Source of the DNA: Bursaphelenchus xylophilus
Taxonomy: Eukaryota > Nematoda > Chromadorea > Rhabditida > Aphelenchoididae
Assembly: GCA_904066235.2 (NCBI GenBank)
Contig: CAJFCV020000003.1
Coordinates: 6,634,001 to 6,698,000 of the forward strand
Length of the DNA: 64,000 bases
Direction: 5' to 3'
Positions 35,001-46,131 of this stretch are shown here, piece by piece. Each line of letters begins with the position of its first letter. Within the stretch, counting starts at the first letter, position 1. The translations under genes were made by a program, and so were the position numbers. The notes under the pieces were generated by a model that saw only the letters and a program-made list of their open reading frames with translations, had not been told where the DNA came from and ran no database searches.

Positions 35001-38000
35001 TAAGTGCGAGTATAAATATCACACTTAAAGTACTCGATGTCAACGACAACCCTCCAGAGTTCAAGAGTAATCTTTACAAGGCCGAGGTGAGTGAATCATA
35101 TTTAAAAACAAAACCGTTTAAATACTCGAGAATTATAGATAGCGGAGAACACAGCTGTGATGACAACAGTACTCAAAGTAGAGGCCAGTGATAAGGACAG
35201 TGGAAGCAATGGGAAGATAAAGTATCGGATAGTAAACAAGATGCCCTCGGCTTTCGAAATTAACGCTCTCACTGGGGAAATATTCCTGAAGAAGGCGATA
35301 GACAGGGAACAACATGCTGATTACTCGTTTGTGGTCTTAGTGGCTGATATGGGGACTGTAAGCAGTATATTCTAAAAAGTATATCTATTCATTTAGCCTT
35401 CCTTGGAAGCCAATGCGTCAGTGCATATTAAAGTTCTGGACATAAACGACAACAGCCCTAATTGCTCGACCATTAAACCCCTCGAAATAAAAGAAAATGA
35501 AATTAGAAATATTATTGGCAAAATCGAGGCCAAGGACCCGGATTATGGCCCCAATGGTACAGTGACCTATAGAATCCAGAGACATAACGAATACTTCGAT
35601 GTGAAAGACAGCGGTAAGAGAGCGAAACATAAAATAATCTTGTACAGGTCATGTTACCCTCAAGAAAAGGCTTCCCTCAAATCTGGAGGGTTACGGTATC
35701 TTTGTCATCGCTGAGGATCATGGCCCTCTCCCACGAGCTGTAGTGTGTCAGGTGAGAATAAACGTGGTAAAAGAGATCTCTCACGTTGTAATCTTGGATC
35801 CCGTGGATTCGTTGATCAAATTAGACCCAGCTTGTGGAGTTGGCTGTCAATTGGCAAGGATTAATGTGAGCAATGTGCAGAGATGGGAACTCCAGAACAG
35901 TCACATTTCACAATACTTCAAGATCGAGGACGGAGTTTTGAAGATAGACAAGAACATAGAAGACGAAAATCTTTTCGTAACCCCCCAACAGGTGGTAGTG
36001 AACATGTTTGACCAGCAGAATAACCGAAAACAACTCTCGTTCACCATCAAGAAGTGGCTGAGGGTGGTTAATCACGAACATACGAACACAATCCGCGTTT
36101 CCGAGAGATTATTACCCGGCACTAAAGTTGTATCCGGAGGCGGGACCTTGGAACATTGCTATTATACACTGGAACAAAGCATGCGAGAGGTTAGAATATT
36201 CATGATAATAGCACTACATAAAAGTTATGATAATATAATGGAGGTATTTTTACAGACATTTGACTTGAATCCGATCACTGGTGACGTCTACTTGACAACT
36301 CGTCTAAATTACACCGAAATGCCCTCGTATAGCCTCAAACTGACTCGTCATAACATCCTGACTCCAGATCTGCTTCAATCCACTCTAATTGTAGATGTGG
36401 AAGATGAGAATCTGCATTCCCCCAGATTCTCCCAGCCTTCTTACCTCTTCTCAGTAATGGAGGATATTTCTATTGGCTCTGTGATTGGCCGGGTTTATGC
36501 CTCTCATCAAGATGACAACAAAACCCTGACTTTCAGAATAATCGGGGAGAATGATTACTTTACGGTGGATGAAAGCAATGGCGAGATTTATGTAAAATCT
36601 GGATTGGATTTCATAAAAGATCCGAGGCATCATCTGGTGGTGGAAGTCCTTGATACTCCATCCAATCTCGGGAACCGACGGAATAATAAATGTATTGTGA
36701 TAGTGGAGGTGACAGATACAAACAACCACGCACCGCTCTTTGTATCTGCTCAGAATACTACTCTCATCTTGGATCCCATGATTTCCTCTGTCCCTTTCCA
36801 TTACTTTGTGGCTACGGATGGGGATTCTGGGGATTTTGGGAAGGTCCGATACTCGATTGTGCATGGGAACAAACCACAATTCTTCAATTTAAATCCAGAA
36901 ACAGGTAAGAAATATAAAATAAAGTCATTTATTTACAATATTATATAATTTAGGAGAATTATCGGTGATTCATCGACCAGATTCCTCGATCAAATTAACG
37001 GTGAGGGCAGCTGATTTGGACCCTATTTCCCCAAGATACGTAGACCAAATCTTCTCCATCGATGTCAAACAGTCTGATTCCCAGTGGTTTTTCTTTTCCA
37101 AATCTGTAAATGAAGTTACGGTAACCCCGGAGATGAAGAAAGGAGCGATTCTACTCGATTTTGGGAGAAAGATTAAAAGTAAAGAAGGGTTGAAGTTGAC
37201 ATTATTTTGTGTCTGCATATTTTTAATTTATATTAATTTAGGCAACTCTCTGTTCTTCAAATTGATACCCCAGACAGAAAAAAACTTTGTCATCGATGAG
37301 CTGAGCGGGGTTTTGGCTCTGAATACCGATCAATTTATACAAAAGTCACACAGTTTGGCAGGTGAGGATTAATTAATTTTTAAGTTTCTCCAAAATTTGA
37401 TGACATATACTTATTTTTAGTATATGTTTTGGACAAGATAACCAATAAATCGGACACGACATCAGTTGTGATCAGGACCCCATCTCCCTCCAATGGCCCC
37501 AAAATTTCAGCGCTTACTTGTGGCCAAATCTCGGTTATCGAAAATCGAGATTTTGATGTCTTAACAAAAGTTGTGGCCACTATTAATGGCGACTCATCCG
37601 AAGAAATAAGATACAGTATTGTTGGAGGGTCAGGAGGAAGTCATTTCAAGATTGATGAGGTCACTGGAGTCATCTCAGCGACACGTTTGGATCGGGAGAT
37701 TCAAGATGAACATATCTTGGTGGTTTCGGCCTCGGATCAGCAGACCCCCAAGAGAGTTGACGTCTGCACCATCACGATTCATGTTCTGGATGAGAATGAT
37801 AACGCCCCCAATTTTCTCAAGAATTCATCGATCATATTTACAATCAGCGATAAACATATGCCTGGGGCCATTATTGGAAGAGTGGAGGCGACAGATTTGG
37901 ACTCGGACCTAAATGGGAAAGTGTGGTACAAACTGAGCACTGATGAAAGTGGAATGCTCGACATTATGCCTCAAACTGGAGAGATCGTCTTCGCTAGGTG

Positions 38001-41000
38001 AGCTGGGCAAGGAATGCACAGTGTAAATTCTTTTCACCAAGGAAGCACCGACCTGCACTGTGCAATTGTCGTTATTTTTGTACTATGCAAATTTTCGTAA
38101 CAACACAAATTGTACTGTGCAGTTTTCCATTCGCAGATCTTTTCAATGAATCTGAGATTCACGCGATCTTCCGTGCTGGTGAGGAAAAAAATTTACTCTC
38201 GCGCCGTAAGGCCTGCACAATTTGCACAGTGCGTTTTTGTCTTTTTTGCCTCACACGCCGCTGTAGACTTCCCGTTTACATTAATGACATGCACTTTTCT
38301 GCGAGCTCAGCCCAACGACGTCGGCAAAAAAATCGACGGACTCACTATGGGCGAGTAAAGACTAGCAAAATGTAAAATCAGCTGTATTTTTTAGAAATCT
38401 CCCATTTACAAGTCTCGGGTGGGAAGCTACAGTAATCGCGGAAGATCTTGGTATCAGCAAAACGATGCATTCCACTGAAACGATTACAATAAAGTGGGAG
38501 AGGAAGTCGATAAAAATAGATGAGATCGATGAGGTCCAGTTTTTGAGGCATAATTATACTGCTACAGTCATGGAAGGCCTTCCAAAAGGAACATTTGTCA
38601 CCCAGGTAGGCCAAAATAAATAAATAAAAAAGATCTCAGTTGGAAAGTACGGATACCTTCATGCCGATCAATAAAGTGACCTATGGAATCATCTCCGGAA
38701 ACCATGACACTGCGTTTGCTATCGATGAGTTGGGAGTTCTGAAAACGGCGCAAGTTCTGGACAGCGAGATCCGCCCTTTTTATGTTCTAAAATTGGTGGC
38801 CAAAGGCAATTTCCGAGTGCTTCCTGAGTGTTTTGTCACCATCAGAGTGATCAATGTGAACGATAATTCGCCGATGTTCTCTCCTCCTCTGAGTCAGCAC
38901 ATTGAAGAAGATCTGCCCATCGGATCTTTGGTAATGTCAGTCCGAGCTCGTGATGCTGATCCTGATTCCTTCCTGGAATACGCCTTATCCCCGCCCACAG
39001 AGTTCTTCCATTTGAATCGAATAACCGGAGAGATTCTACTTCTGAAAGAACTAGATTACGAGACTCAGACAGAACACGTGCTCAACATCCATGCCTATGA
39101 TGGAGAGCACACTGTCTTCACAGAATTCACCATCAAACTCATCGATGTGAATGACAATGCTCCAAAGTTTACCAATGATCTGTTCGAGTTTAATGTGGGG
39201 GAAGATACACGACAAGGAAGCGCGATTGGAAGAATAAGTGCGATGGATGCGGACTCGGAAGAGTTCGGGAGACTGCATTATTCGATCATTGAATCCCAAA
39301 GTTTGATCGCTCTGGATGGGGATTCTGGAATCGTGACGTTAATAAAGCCCCTAAGGAAGATGGAGACCGTCTTCATGACTGTTCAAGTGAGCATTTCAGT
39401 CGTAATCACACGCTTAATTCCAGGCCCGTGACTTCGGCAGTCCCCCTTTGTTATCCCTCTCCACAATCCGCCTTTCCGGGGCTCCTCGAACCAACAGAAA
39501 TCCCCCAAAGTTCCAGAAGAACGAGTCAAAATTCATGGTTTCCGAGGACTTTCCCTTGTATCTTCCCTTTGGCCACATTCCAGTTTCACAGGATTCCAAT
39601 ACTTTACTCGAATTTAATATTATCAGCGTTGATGGACAACCCCTGCCGTTTAAAATATTGCCAAATGGAAATATTTGTCTGACCAAGGCGTTGGATTACG
39701 AGAAAAAGAAAAGTTTTAACGCCGAGATCTCGGTCAAGAATGCATTTGAGCCAGAAAACTCGAGAAACACGGCCTTGTCCAAGAGCAATCTCTACATTTC
39801 GGTGGCTGATGCCAATGACAATGACCCTGTTATCGATGAGAAATCTAAAAATATTGTTGTTCATGTGAATGAGAGGATAGAAAAAGGAACTGTAGTGGCG
39901 AAGTAAGGACCTTATTTCATGATAAGTTCAAAATATTTTTTTAGAATTGAGGCCAACGATAAGGATGATGCCGATAATTCGAAGCTAGGTTTCTATATCC
40001 TGGCTGGGAATGACCCCCCAATGTTCTCAATAAATCAAACTTCTGGAGATTTAATATTCGAAAAGTGGTACGATGAGAGATTCCTGGAGAGTGGATCCTC
40101 CTCCGATTTGCAAGAGAGTTTATCAGTGATTGTGACTGATAACGGGGCCAATAAGAGATGGATTGCCACCGATGTAAAGATCGTTTTGTCCTTTGATGAT
40201 TGGTCCGGCTCTGGCCCTATATTCCCGGTTCCGTTCTACAAAGTTTTTGTGCCTGAAGCTACTTCTAAGGGGTCTACTTTATTGAGAGTGAAGCCAGTCA
40301 ACAGATTAGGATTACATGATGACTCTTGGCGATACGAAATAATCAATAATGACGAGATATTCTCGATAAACGAGACGACTGGAAGCATATATCTAAGTGG
40401 GGAGCTCGATTACGAACTGCATAATGAATATGAATTTGTGGTGATCGCAAAAGATCAAAGACAAAGGTCTGCCAAGATACCTGTTTACATAGCCGTCTTT
40501 GGCGTCGACGAGAACGCCCCTATCTTTACTATGCCATTTTATGAGTTTTATGTAAGTGTAAAAGTAGCAACGCTATAGTTAATATCATTTTAGGTGTCTT
40601 GGACAACGTTAGTTGGTCAAGAAATTGGAAGAGTCGAAGCTGTCGATGCAGACAAAGGAATCCACAGTAAAGTTGTATATTCATTGGACGACAAGCTTGT
40701 GAAATCAATCGTAATCGACCCAAATTCTGGAATCTTAACATTAAAAGAGCCTCTGGCCAGGCTGAACAATCATTCAGTTGAGGAAATCACCGTAATCGCC
40801 TCATCCAGTCCCCTCCAGTTCTCCAAATCGAAGATCACATTACACTTTATGGACTCCACAGATGTCTTATATTCAATCCAAAACAGCCTTCCTCATCTAA
40901 ATCGTCTTATTCTGGGGATCGGAGCCAGTTTTGTCTTCTTGATTATCGTCTTGTTGAGTGTGATGTTATATAGATTCTGTCGGAAAAGAAGTATCATGAA

Positions 41001-42147
41001 CAATCCCAAACGACACGTGTATTCTGTGGCCAAGGGAAATGTGGCCATGATGGCCAACGTGAACAGATTGTCGCCCAATTATTTGAGATCTGTAAACAGT
41101 ACTGCACATACGACCATCTCTCAACCATGTTCCATCAAATCATACGAAGCCGAGGACACAACAACCAGGATTGATAATGAATATATTCGGACTGAGGAGG
41201 GGATGACAAGGTCTCAGATGGATTCGGGGATTGACCCAGACTCCCTGTCCATTGTGAGTGGCGTCACTGATTATCTCAGTCATGTGATGACAAGGACTTC
41301 CTTCACTTTGAATGCATCAAATGATCCTACCGTCAATCAGATCCTAAACGCGACTCTCCAAGACACTTCTTTTGAAAAAGAACCTGTCCTGGGTACAGTC
41401 CGGCCTACCATTAGTTTAGCCAGGCCTTCGTCAATACGAAAACAAGTGAGTCATACAATTTACCAGGGGCGTAGCTGAGGAATTGGTCTTGGGGGCCCTT
41501 TACCATTTTTTCGCTGACTCCTGGCCCTATCCCAGATACGCCCCTGCAATTTACAGGGTGGTTACAAAAAATGGAAGGTCATATATTGTCCATTTAACAT
41601 CAATATCAGTAACATAGAGCGTTAATAGCATGTTCAGCTAGCTACAGAGAGCCTTTGGCTCCGTTATTGGCGATTACTTGCCGAATACAAATCTTTGCGG
41701 CGTATATCACAGGTGCTGACCCCCAATTGCAATTGATAAATATGTATAGTCCATCGGACTAATAAAGCGAATAGGCGGCCATTCCGCAGACGGGATGAAA
41801 TCGGGAAAATTGGTCCTATTTCTGGCTTGAAGCCTTCTTTGTGCTGTAGTCAGAACGGAATCTTGTTGGAACGGTTAATTTGCATCGCCGAAGTGTTACT
41901 GATATGGACATGGAAAAATAACTAGTGCAGAAAAGCACGGTGAAATTTAATTGTACAAGAATTATTTGGCTGCACATAAAAGCTTTCGTGTCACCCATGA
42001 AAAAAGCTTCCATTTTTTGTGACCACCCAGCATATTTATTTTGGTTGTATATGATAACAGTTATTTTAGCTGAATTTCAATTTCCCGGACCTTCCCAACT
42101 TCAACGAAATTCTTCGTGAGAAGGAAGAAGAGAATATATTACTGTAA
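29046..42147 (+). CDS. Large non-classical cadherin (Dachsous/CDH-1-like)
   Basis: Twenty-two exons join in phase: 29046-29234, 29948-30127, 30162-30415, 30455-31376, 31414-31605, 33538-33721, 33992-34332, 34373-34801, 34841-35086, 35139-35357, 35397-35613, 35648-36189, 36256-36904, 36954-37178, 37242-37361, 37421-37997, 38395-38605, 38640-39386, 39424-39902, 39945-40551, 40594-41445 and 42070-42147. They give about 2,819 residues. A signal peptide (MYFLIVVALLLWVAPF) is followed by roughly 18-20 cadherin repeats marked by Ca2+-binding linkers such as DVNDNAPQF, DVNDNPPEF and DENDNAPNF. Some linkers are eroded (DTNNHAPLF, DIDAQPPFF). One membrane span (about 40900-40970) and a tail of roughly 190 residues follow. 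No EGF or laminin-G domains were seen, which argues against Fat types and for a Dachsous-like adhesion protein; the nematode candidate is CDH-1. No catenin-binding region was recognised. Confidence 0.88.
29621..29873. repeat. Decayed copy of the GACCCGAAATGTCG foldback, copy 3
   Basis: The left edge (GGCACTATGGCAATTCGGGTC) and right edge (CCCTGACCCAAAATGCTGGG) are recognisable but mutated versions of the ends of the elements at 16.3 and 59.7 kb. The interior with 60-bp repeats is missing. It lies in the first intron of the cadherin gene. Confidence 0.5.
31897..33354 (-). CDS. OSCP1/NOR1-like protein nested in a cadherin intron
   Basis: Six exons join in phase on the minus strand: 33354-33277, 33136-32958, 32921-32750, 32709-32437, 32389-32324 and 32280-31897. 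The start MSQRVMPFIFLNMTGEM and the following ILEYRLA match the N-terminus of OSCP1. Later blocks (FYPQEIYSKSTVRQFFDKM, MNRLFDMMTMVVKHQ, NHLEGIKEI, LLNYFQDSHMKM, NGRFVL) also match it. Reading to the stop gives about 383 residues, close to the vertebrate length. The last 45 residues are not family-like, and a good donor (GGAGAG|GTGAGA at 32029) suggests the true C-terminus may be spliced to an exon I could not find. OSCP1 is linked to cilia and solute transport in animals, with its biochemical role unsettled. The whole gene sits antisense in the intron 31606-33537. Confidence 0.85.
38003..38360. repeat. GCACAGTG-rich repeat in a cadherin intron
   Basis: The intron 37998-38394 is unusually long for this part of the gene and holds 'tgcacagtg', 'tgcactgtgcaat', 'ctgtgcag' and 'ttgcacagtgcg'. 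The same words fill the palindromic elements near 20.9, 46.8 and 58.9 kb. The ends are less clearly inverted here, so boundaries are approximate. Confidence 0.45.
41464..41546. repeat. Short inverted repeat with CAGGGGCGTA ends
   Basis: The element starts CAGGGGCGTAGCT and ends with the inverse of CAGGGGCGTATCT. Fragments of the same sequence occur near 24.07 kb (GCAGGGGCGTAGTTAGG) in a flippase intron and near 12.89 kb. It lies in the last intron of the cadherin gene. Confidence 0.55.
41554..42031. mobile_element. Diverged TA-flanked inverted-repeat element
   Basis: The left end CAGGGTGGTTACAAAAAATG is matched in inverted form by CATTTTTTGTGACCACCCAG at the right. CAGGGTGG ends are also used by the element at 622-1546. 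The interior shows no transposase frame. It occupies most of the last cadherin intron. Confidence 0.6.
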
Positions 42148-42226
42148 ATACTATATGCATATCAGATGTTTATGAACTAGTCAAATTTCTAAGGGTCAAC
42201 TAAAGGTGCTTTATTTTGATGATATA

Positions 42227-42232
42227 AATAAA
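42227..42232 (+). terminator. Polyadenylation signal of the cadherin gene
   Basis: AATAAA occurs 80 bp after the TAA stop in an AT-rich stretch. Confidence 0.6.
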
Positions 42233-42249
42233 AAGAATACACTAATGTA

Positions 42250-43229
42250 ATACCTATCTTGCATAGATTCAAATAATTAATATGTTAAATGATAAGTAAT
42301 GCAGTAAATTTTATATTTTATCCAATTTCATTTTTTAAAACAACTTTTTTTAGCAGTTTTAAATTCCACACCCCCCTGTCCCTTGTGCCGCTTTCCCACG
42401 AGAATTGTCTTTAATTTTGGGGACGACTCTGTCCAATAAATAAATAATCCATTAATCACAGAATTTGAGGAATTACATTGTTATGAGTAGATTTTATAGA
42501 GGTCTGGAATGAGGTTACATTGCTCCGTACATCGTTATAAAATTTGTGGTCGGTCTAGAGGAAGATGGGGGACGAAGATGGGCGAAGAAGAAGAAGACGG
42601 AGCTTCTTTCCGGGGATGCGCAGTGTTTGGCCAGGATGCCCAAGTATGTAGCACAAGCTGCTTCTATTGCTTTTTCCTCTTTTTTCTCCTTTTCTACTCT
42701 TTGGACCCCGAAAACGCGCCAAGACGACTTCCGCGGGCCGAAGCCCGGCCTAAAGAGGAATCTGGATAGACGCCCAACCTCTCTCCCATTACCTCAGCCT
42801 GAGGCTAAACGATTTGGACAAGACCGTCCCCCGGTTCTTTTCAAAACCCGGCCTTGTTCATTTCTCCGCACGGTGGTGTGCCTGATTTGACCGGCTCTGA
42901 TTCCGTTTCTCTCCAGCCCCAAATTCAATTTCTCCGCGTTTTCACTGCGCCTGCCCGTTTTTAAAACATTGAATTCTTTCAGAGTTGACCATATTTTACG
43001 GATGAATAAGAAAAGTGACCGACCGTCCTCATAACCCGGTAAGGTTTTTTTTCGTCTCCTGATCCAATTTAAATCCGTTTGGCAGATCCATAAAACATAA
43101 CATATGCCCTCTCCCTCTTCGTGTCGTGGTTTCAGGAGGCATTGTGTGTGTTAAGAATGATAGTTCGCTCCAAGAATTTTTATAATTCTCTTCTCTTGCT
43201 CTCAACCTACGTGTCGCGCTTGTATATAT
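42250..43229. other. Intergenic, nothing supported
   Basis: Overlapping frames near 42.5-42.9 kb are rich in Lys/Glu or Arg/Pro, lack splice partners and do not resemble a known protein. No palindrome was recognised here. Confidence 0.5.
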
Positions 43230-43380
43230 AGGTCTGTCGGGAAAATAATGTGGATTTGTCACAGAAAAATGTCTCGCCTCGACGCAGTCGCGCACCGCCT
43301 CTCCAACCGCGACTAGGCGTCGCAAAGCGTTGATGGGCGATTTCAAGGCGCGATAAATCCATATTATTTTCCCGACACAG
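43230..43380. repeat. Short palindromic MITE, GTCTGTCGGGAAAATAA family, copy 3
   Basis: The left end is GGTCTGTCGGGAAAATAATG and the right end is TTATTTTCCCGACACAG. The interior repeats 'gtctcgcctcgacgcagtcg' and 'gttgatgggcgattt', as in copy 2. It abuts the left end of the nested foldback that follows. Confidence 0.75.
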
Positions 43381-43483
43381 TGCTCCGAGAAATGTACCGG
43401 AAAGGTTTTGTCTATTTCTTGGCGCTCGGTCAAGAGATCCAAAAAATTCTTTTTGCAGGAAAAAGAAGATGGGCGGTTTTATA

Positions 43484-44987
43484 CTCCCCGCCATAAGTTT
43501 TGACCCCCCTTCTAACTCGGTCCAAAGTGTACCAATTTGGACCAAATTTGGTACGTAGTCTACTGACAGCCTAGTAACAAAAATATCATAGTAGGACAAA
43601 CCATATTGATGTATTTCAAAATCCAGGGACAATTTTCAAAAATCACCTCAAAAAAACGGGACAAAAGTTTTGACCCCCCTGCAATAAAATTAAATATCGC
43701 CACCGGATGTAGCCCGAACCTTTTACAATCGATGCCCCATACCTGAATACAGATTAATAAATGCTTTTTCGTTGAATGCTTCGTTGCATTTGACGATGCA
43801 AAGCGTTAAACTAATTCTGATGTAGAGCTGCCCAAAATGGTAAAAATCTTGTACTGGCGCTTTCTAAAAGTTCTAAATTATGTTCACATCATGTGATCTT
43901 CATGTGTTATAACCTGCATTAACCTTTTCCTTTCAAAAAAAGTCCATGATGGCCTAGCGGTATCGATTCGGCGGATATCCAGTTGTCATGGTCAGCCTTG
44001 GTGAGCCACTTGCTTTTTCACTAAAGGTCTAGATGTGGTCGCTAGGTCCTCAATGTAATCCTGAGACTCCTATTTACTCTCAGCAGGGTAAAAAGTTTTG
44101 ATTTGACGCGTTTTGGAATGGGTTTCATTCACCTTAATCTTAAGTTTGCCGTTACTGTAGATGCCCCTGAGTACGATGCCATCCATACCGCCCATTTGTC
44201 GTTCTATACGTCTCAAATGAGCATGGCGGGTGCTGTAGCGTCCTAAATTACCTGGCCCATTAAATGAAAGCCATTTTTGGTCGCAAAAAATCCATTTGAA
44301 AAAAGCGGGGTTTTCATTAAGGTGCAGATCGGCAAAGTTGCATCTGCAAACCATACGAGATCGTGTCAGCGGGAGTTTATTCTTGGTTTAAGAGTTGATA
44401 TGAGTCTCAGGATTAGATTGAGGACATAGCGACCACATCTAGCCCTTTAGTGAAAGAGCAAATGGCTCACCAAGGCTGACCATGGCAACTAGATATCGGC
44501 CGAATCGATACCGCTAGGCCATCATGGACTTTTTTCGAAAGGAAAAGGTTAATGCAGGTTATAACACATCAAAATCACATGATGTGAACATAATTTAGAA
44601 CTTTTAGAAAGCGCCAGTACAAGATTTTTACCATTTTGGGCAGCTCTACATCAGAATCAGTTTAACGCTTTGCATCGTCAAATGCAACGAAGCATTCAAC
44701 GAAAAAGCATTTATTAATCTGTATTCAGGTATGGGGCATCGATTGTAAAAGGTTCGGGCTACATCCGGTGGCGATATTTAATTTTATTGCAGGGGGGTCA
44801 AAACTTTTGTCCCGTTTTTTTGAGGTGATTTTTGAAAATTGTCCCTGGATTTTGAAATACATCAATATGGTTTGTCCTACTATGATATTTTTGTTACTAG
44901 GCTGTCAGTAGACTACGTACCAAATTTGGTCCAAATTGGTACACTTTGGACCGAGTTAGAAGGGGGGTCAAAACTTTTGGCGGGGAG
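43484..44987. mobile_element. Tc-like element with about 590-bp inverted arms
   Basis: The ends read CTCCCCGCCATAAGTTTTGA and the inverse of CTCCCCGCCAAAAGTTTTGA. TA flanks both sides (43482-43483 and 44988-44989). The arms run to about 44068 and from about 44398. The unpaired centre of about 330 bp encodes a transposase-like fragment. Each arm contains a copy of a TGGCCTAGCGGTA phrase that resembles a tRNA A box. Confidence 0.8.
44070..44354 (-). pseudogene. Relic of a Tc3/mariner-superfamily transposase
   Basis: The minus-strand frame contains FCDQKWLSFNGPGN, a spaced arginine/histidine block, and GMDGIVLRGIYSNGKLKIKV. These resemble the second-aspartate region of Tc3-type DDE transposases (F[SC]DE-type motif, GPD-like turn, then VMVWG[AG]-type strand and NGK). 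Only about 90 codons remain, without a DNA-binding domain or the full catalytic triad, so it cannot be active. It is the sole coding remnant inside the 43484-44987 element. Confidence 0.6.
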
Positions 44988-44999
44988 TATATGTCCAAT

Positions 45000-45155
45000 G
45001 TATTCGGCGGAGACTTTTGGGAGCTTTTTTGGTCATCACACCAATTTTTAACACGAGTAAAATTTGAATACTTTCCGAAAGTTTCAGCGCCATAATAAAG
45101 TGTTAAAAGTTGATGTGATGACCAGAAAAGCACCCAAAAATCTCAGACGAATACA
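45000..45155. repeat. Small palindromic element inside the outer foldback
   Basis: The left arm (TATTCGGCGGAGACTTTTGG onward to GGTCATCACA) returns inverted at the right (TGTGATGACC to GACGAATACA) with a short loop. It lies 12 bp from the neighbouring Tc-like element. Confidence 0.6.
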
Positions 45156-46131
45156 CTGCTATCTGCGTTGGCGGAGAAAATAGTTTTCCTGGACAAAAAA
45201 CCGCCCCTCTTTTTCTTTATTATGCAAAAAGGATTTTTTGGATATCTTAACTGGGCGCCAAGAAATCGAGAAAAACTTTCCGGCACATTTCTCGGAACAC
45301 CCTGTACTCGGGAGTCTTACAAGGAAAGTATTATACCTCTATGGGGTATGGAGATGCAGGTCGAGACATGCATCAAAAAATTCGCAGAATTATGCTGAAC
45401 AATGTTATGTAAAAATTAGCTCCCCAATTTTGGTTTGTGTTCATTTTAACTCAAAAAATTTCTTTTAATTGTCAAAAACTTGGTCAAAGAGCATTTGCGT
45501 GGTGTTGCGAGAAAAGTTCTGAAAGGGTTTTCACCCTTACAAACCAAAACTGGGCAATTAATTTTTAATATTCTAAATCAGAAAAATTTTGCGATTTTTT
45601 TTGATATGTATATCTCGACTTGTACCTCCATACCTCATAGAAACACTTGTAAAAAAAAGAAATCATCACCATCTCTAATTCTAAAAATGATGACCTTTTT
45701 GTTCTCCTATTCTCAAAGTCTATTAAAAATGCGTATCTTTGGACCAGTAATACTTTGTTTAATCTCAGCAAAAAGTGGAACCAATTTTGAAAACCGACTG
45801 CATTTGTGGAAACAAAAAAAATTAAGAAAAGCGATTGTTTTGGGGAAAGGAACAAGTATACTTAACCACTACCTTCGCTATAGCAAAAATAACGGTCTGT
45901 GGTAAAAACGGCATTCGCATCTTTAGAAACTAAAAAAGCACCAATTTTAGATAAAAACGGATATTTTTGGCATTAGAAATGGCGGAAACCAGATGTTCTA
46001 GCTTTGAATGTTTGACGGAATTTATATTACATGTTTGTACGCAAAAACGGTTACAAGTGAAGGCAAGATGGCGCTATGACTTTTCGCTAGTAATAAATTA
46101 GAAAAAGTGGACATATAAGGATGGTGACATA

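Larger units (their letters stand above)
43379..45304. mobile_element. Outer foldback element interrupted by two insertions
   Basis: Text at 43380-43480 (CTCCGAGAAATGTACCGG through GGGCGGTTTT) returns inverted at about 45180-45304 (AAACCGCCCC through CCGGCACATTTCTCGGAACA), ending in CCCTG followed by TA. Removing the insertions at 43484-44987 and 45000-45155 would leave one compact palindrome. No gene is present in its own sequence. Confidence 0.65.

Noticed and set aside
42509..42890. Overlapping plus-strand frames with acidic or basic runs
   Set aside because: No splice context, no recognisable family and mutually overlapping frames with similar length.
43207..45398. Paired frames that give the same peptide from opposite strands near 43.5 and 44.9 kb
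   Set aside because: They are the two arms of the inverted-repeat element read on opposite strands, not duplicated genes.
45480..45905. Plus-strand frame of about 140 codons
   Set aside because: Low-complexity hydrophobic and lysine-rich translation in AT-rich repeat DNA, with a comparable frame on the other strand.
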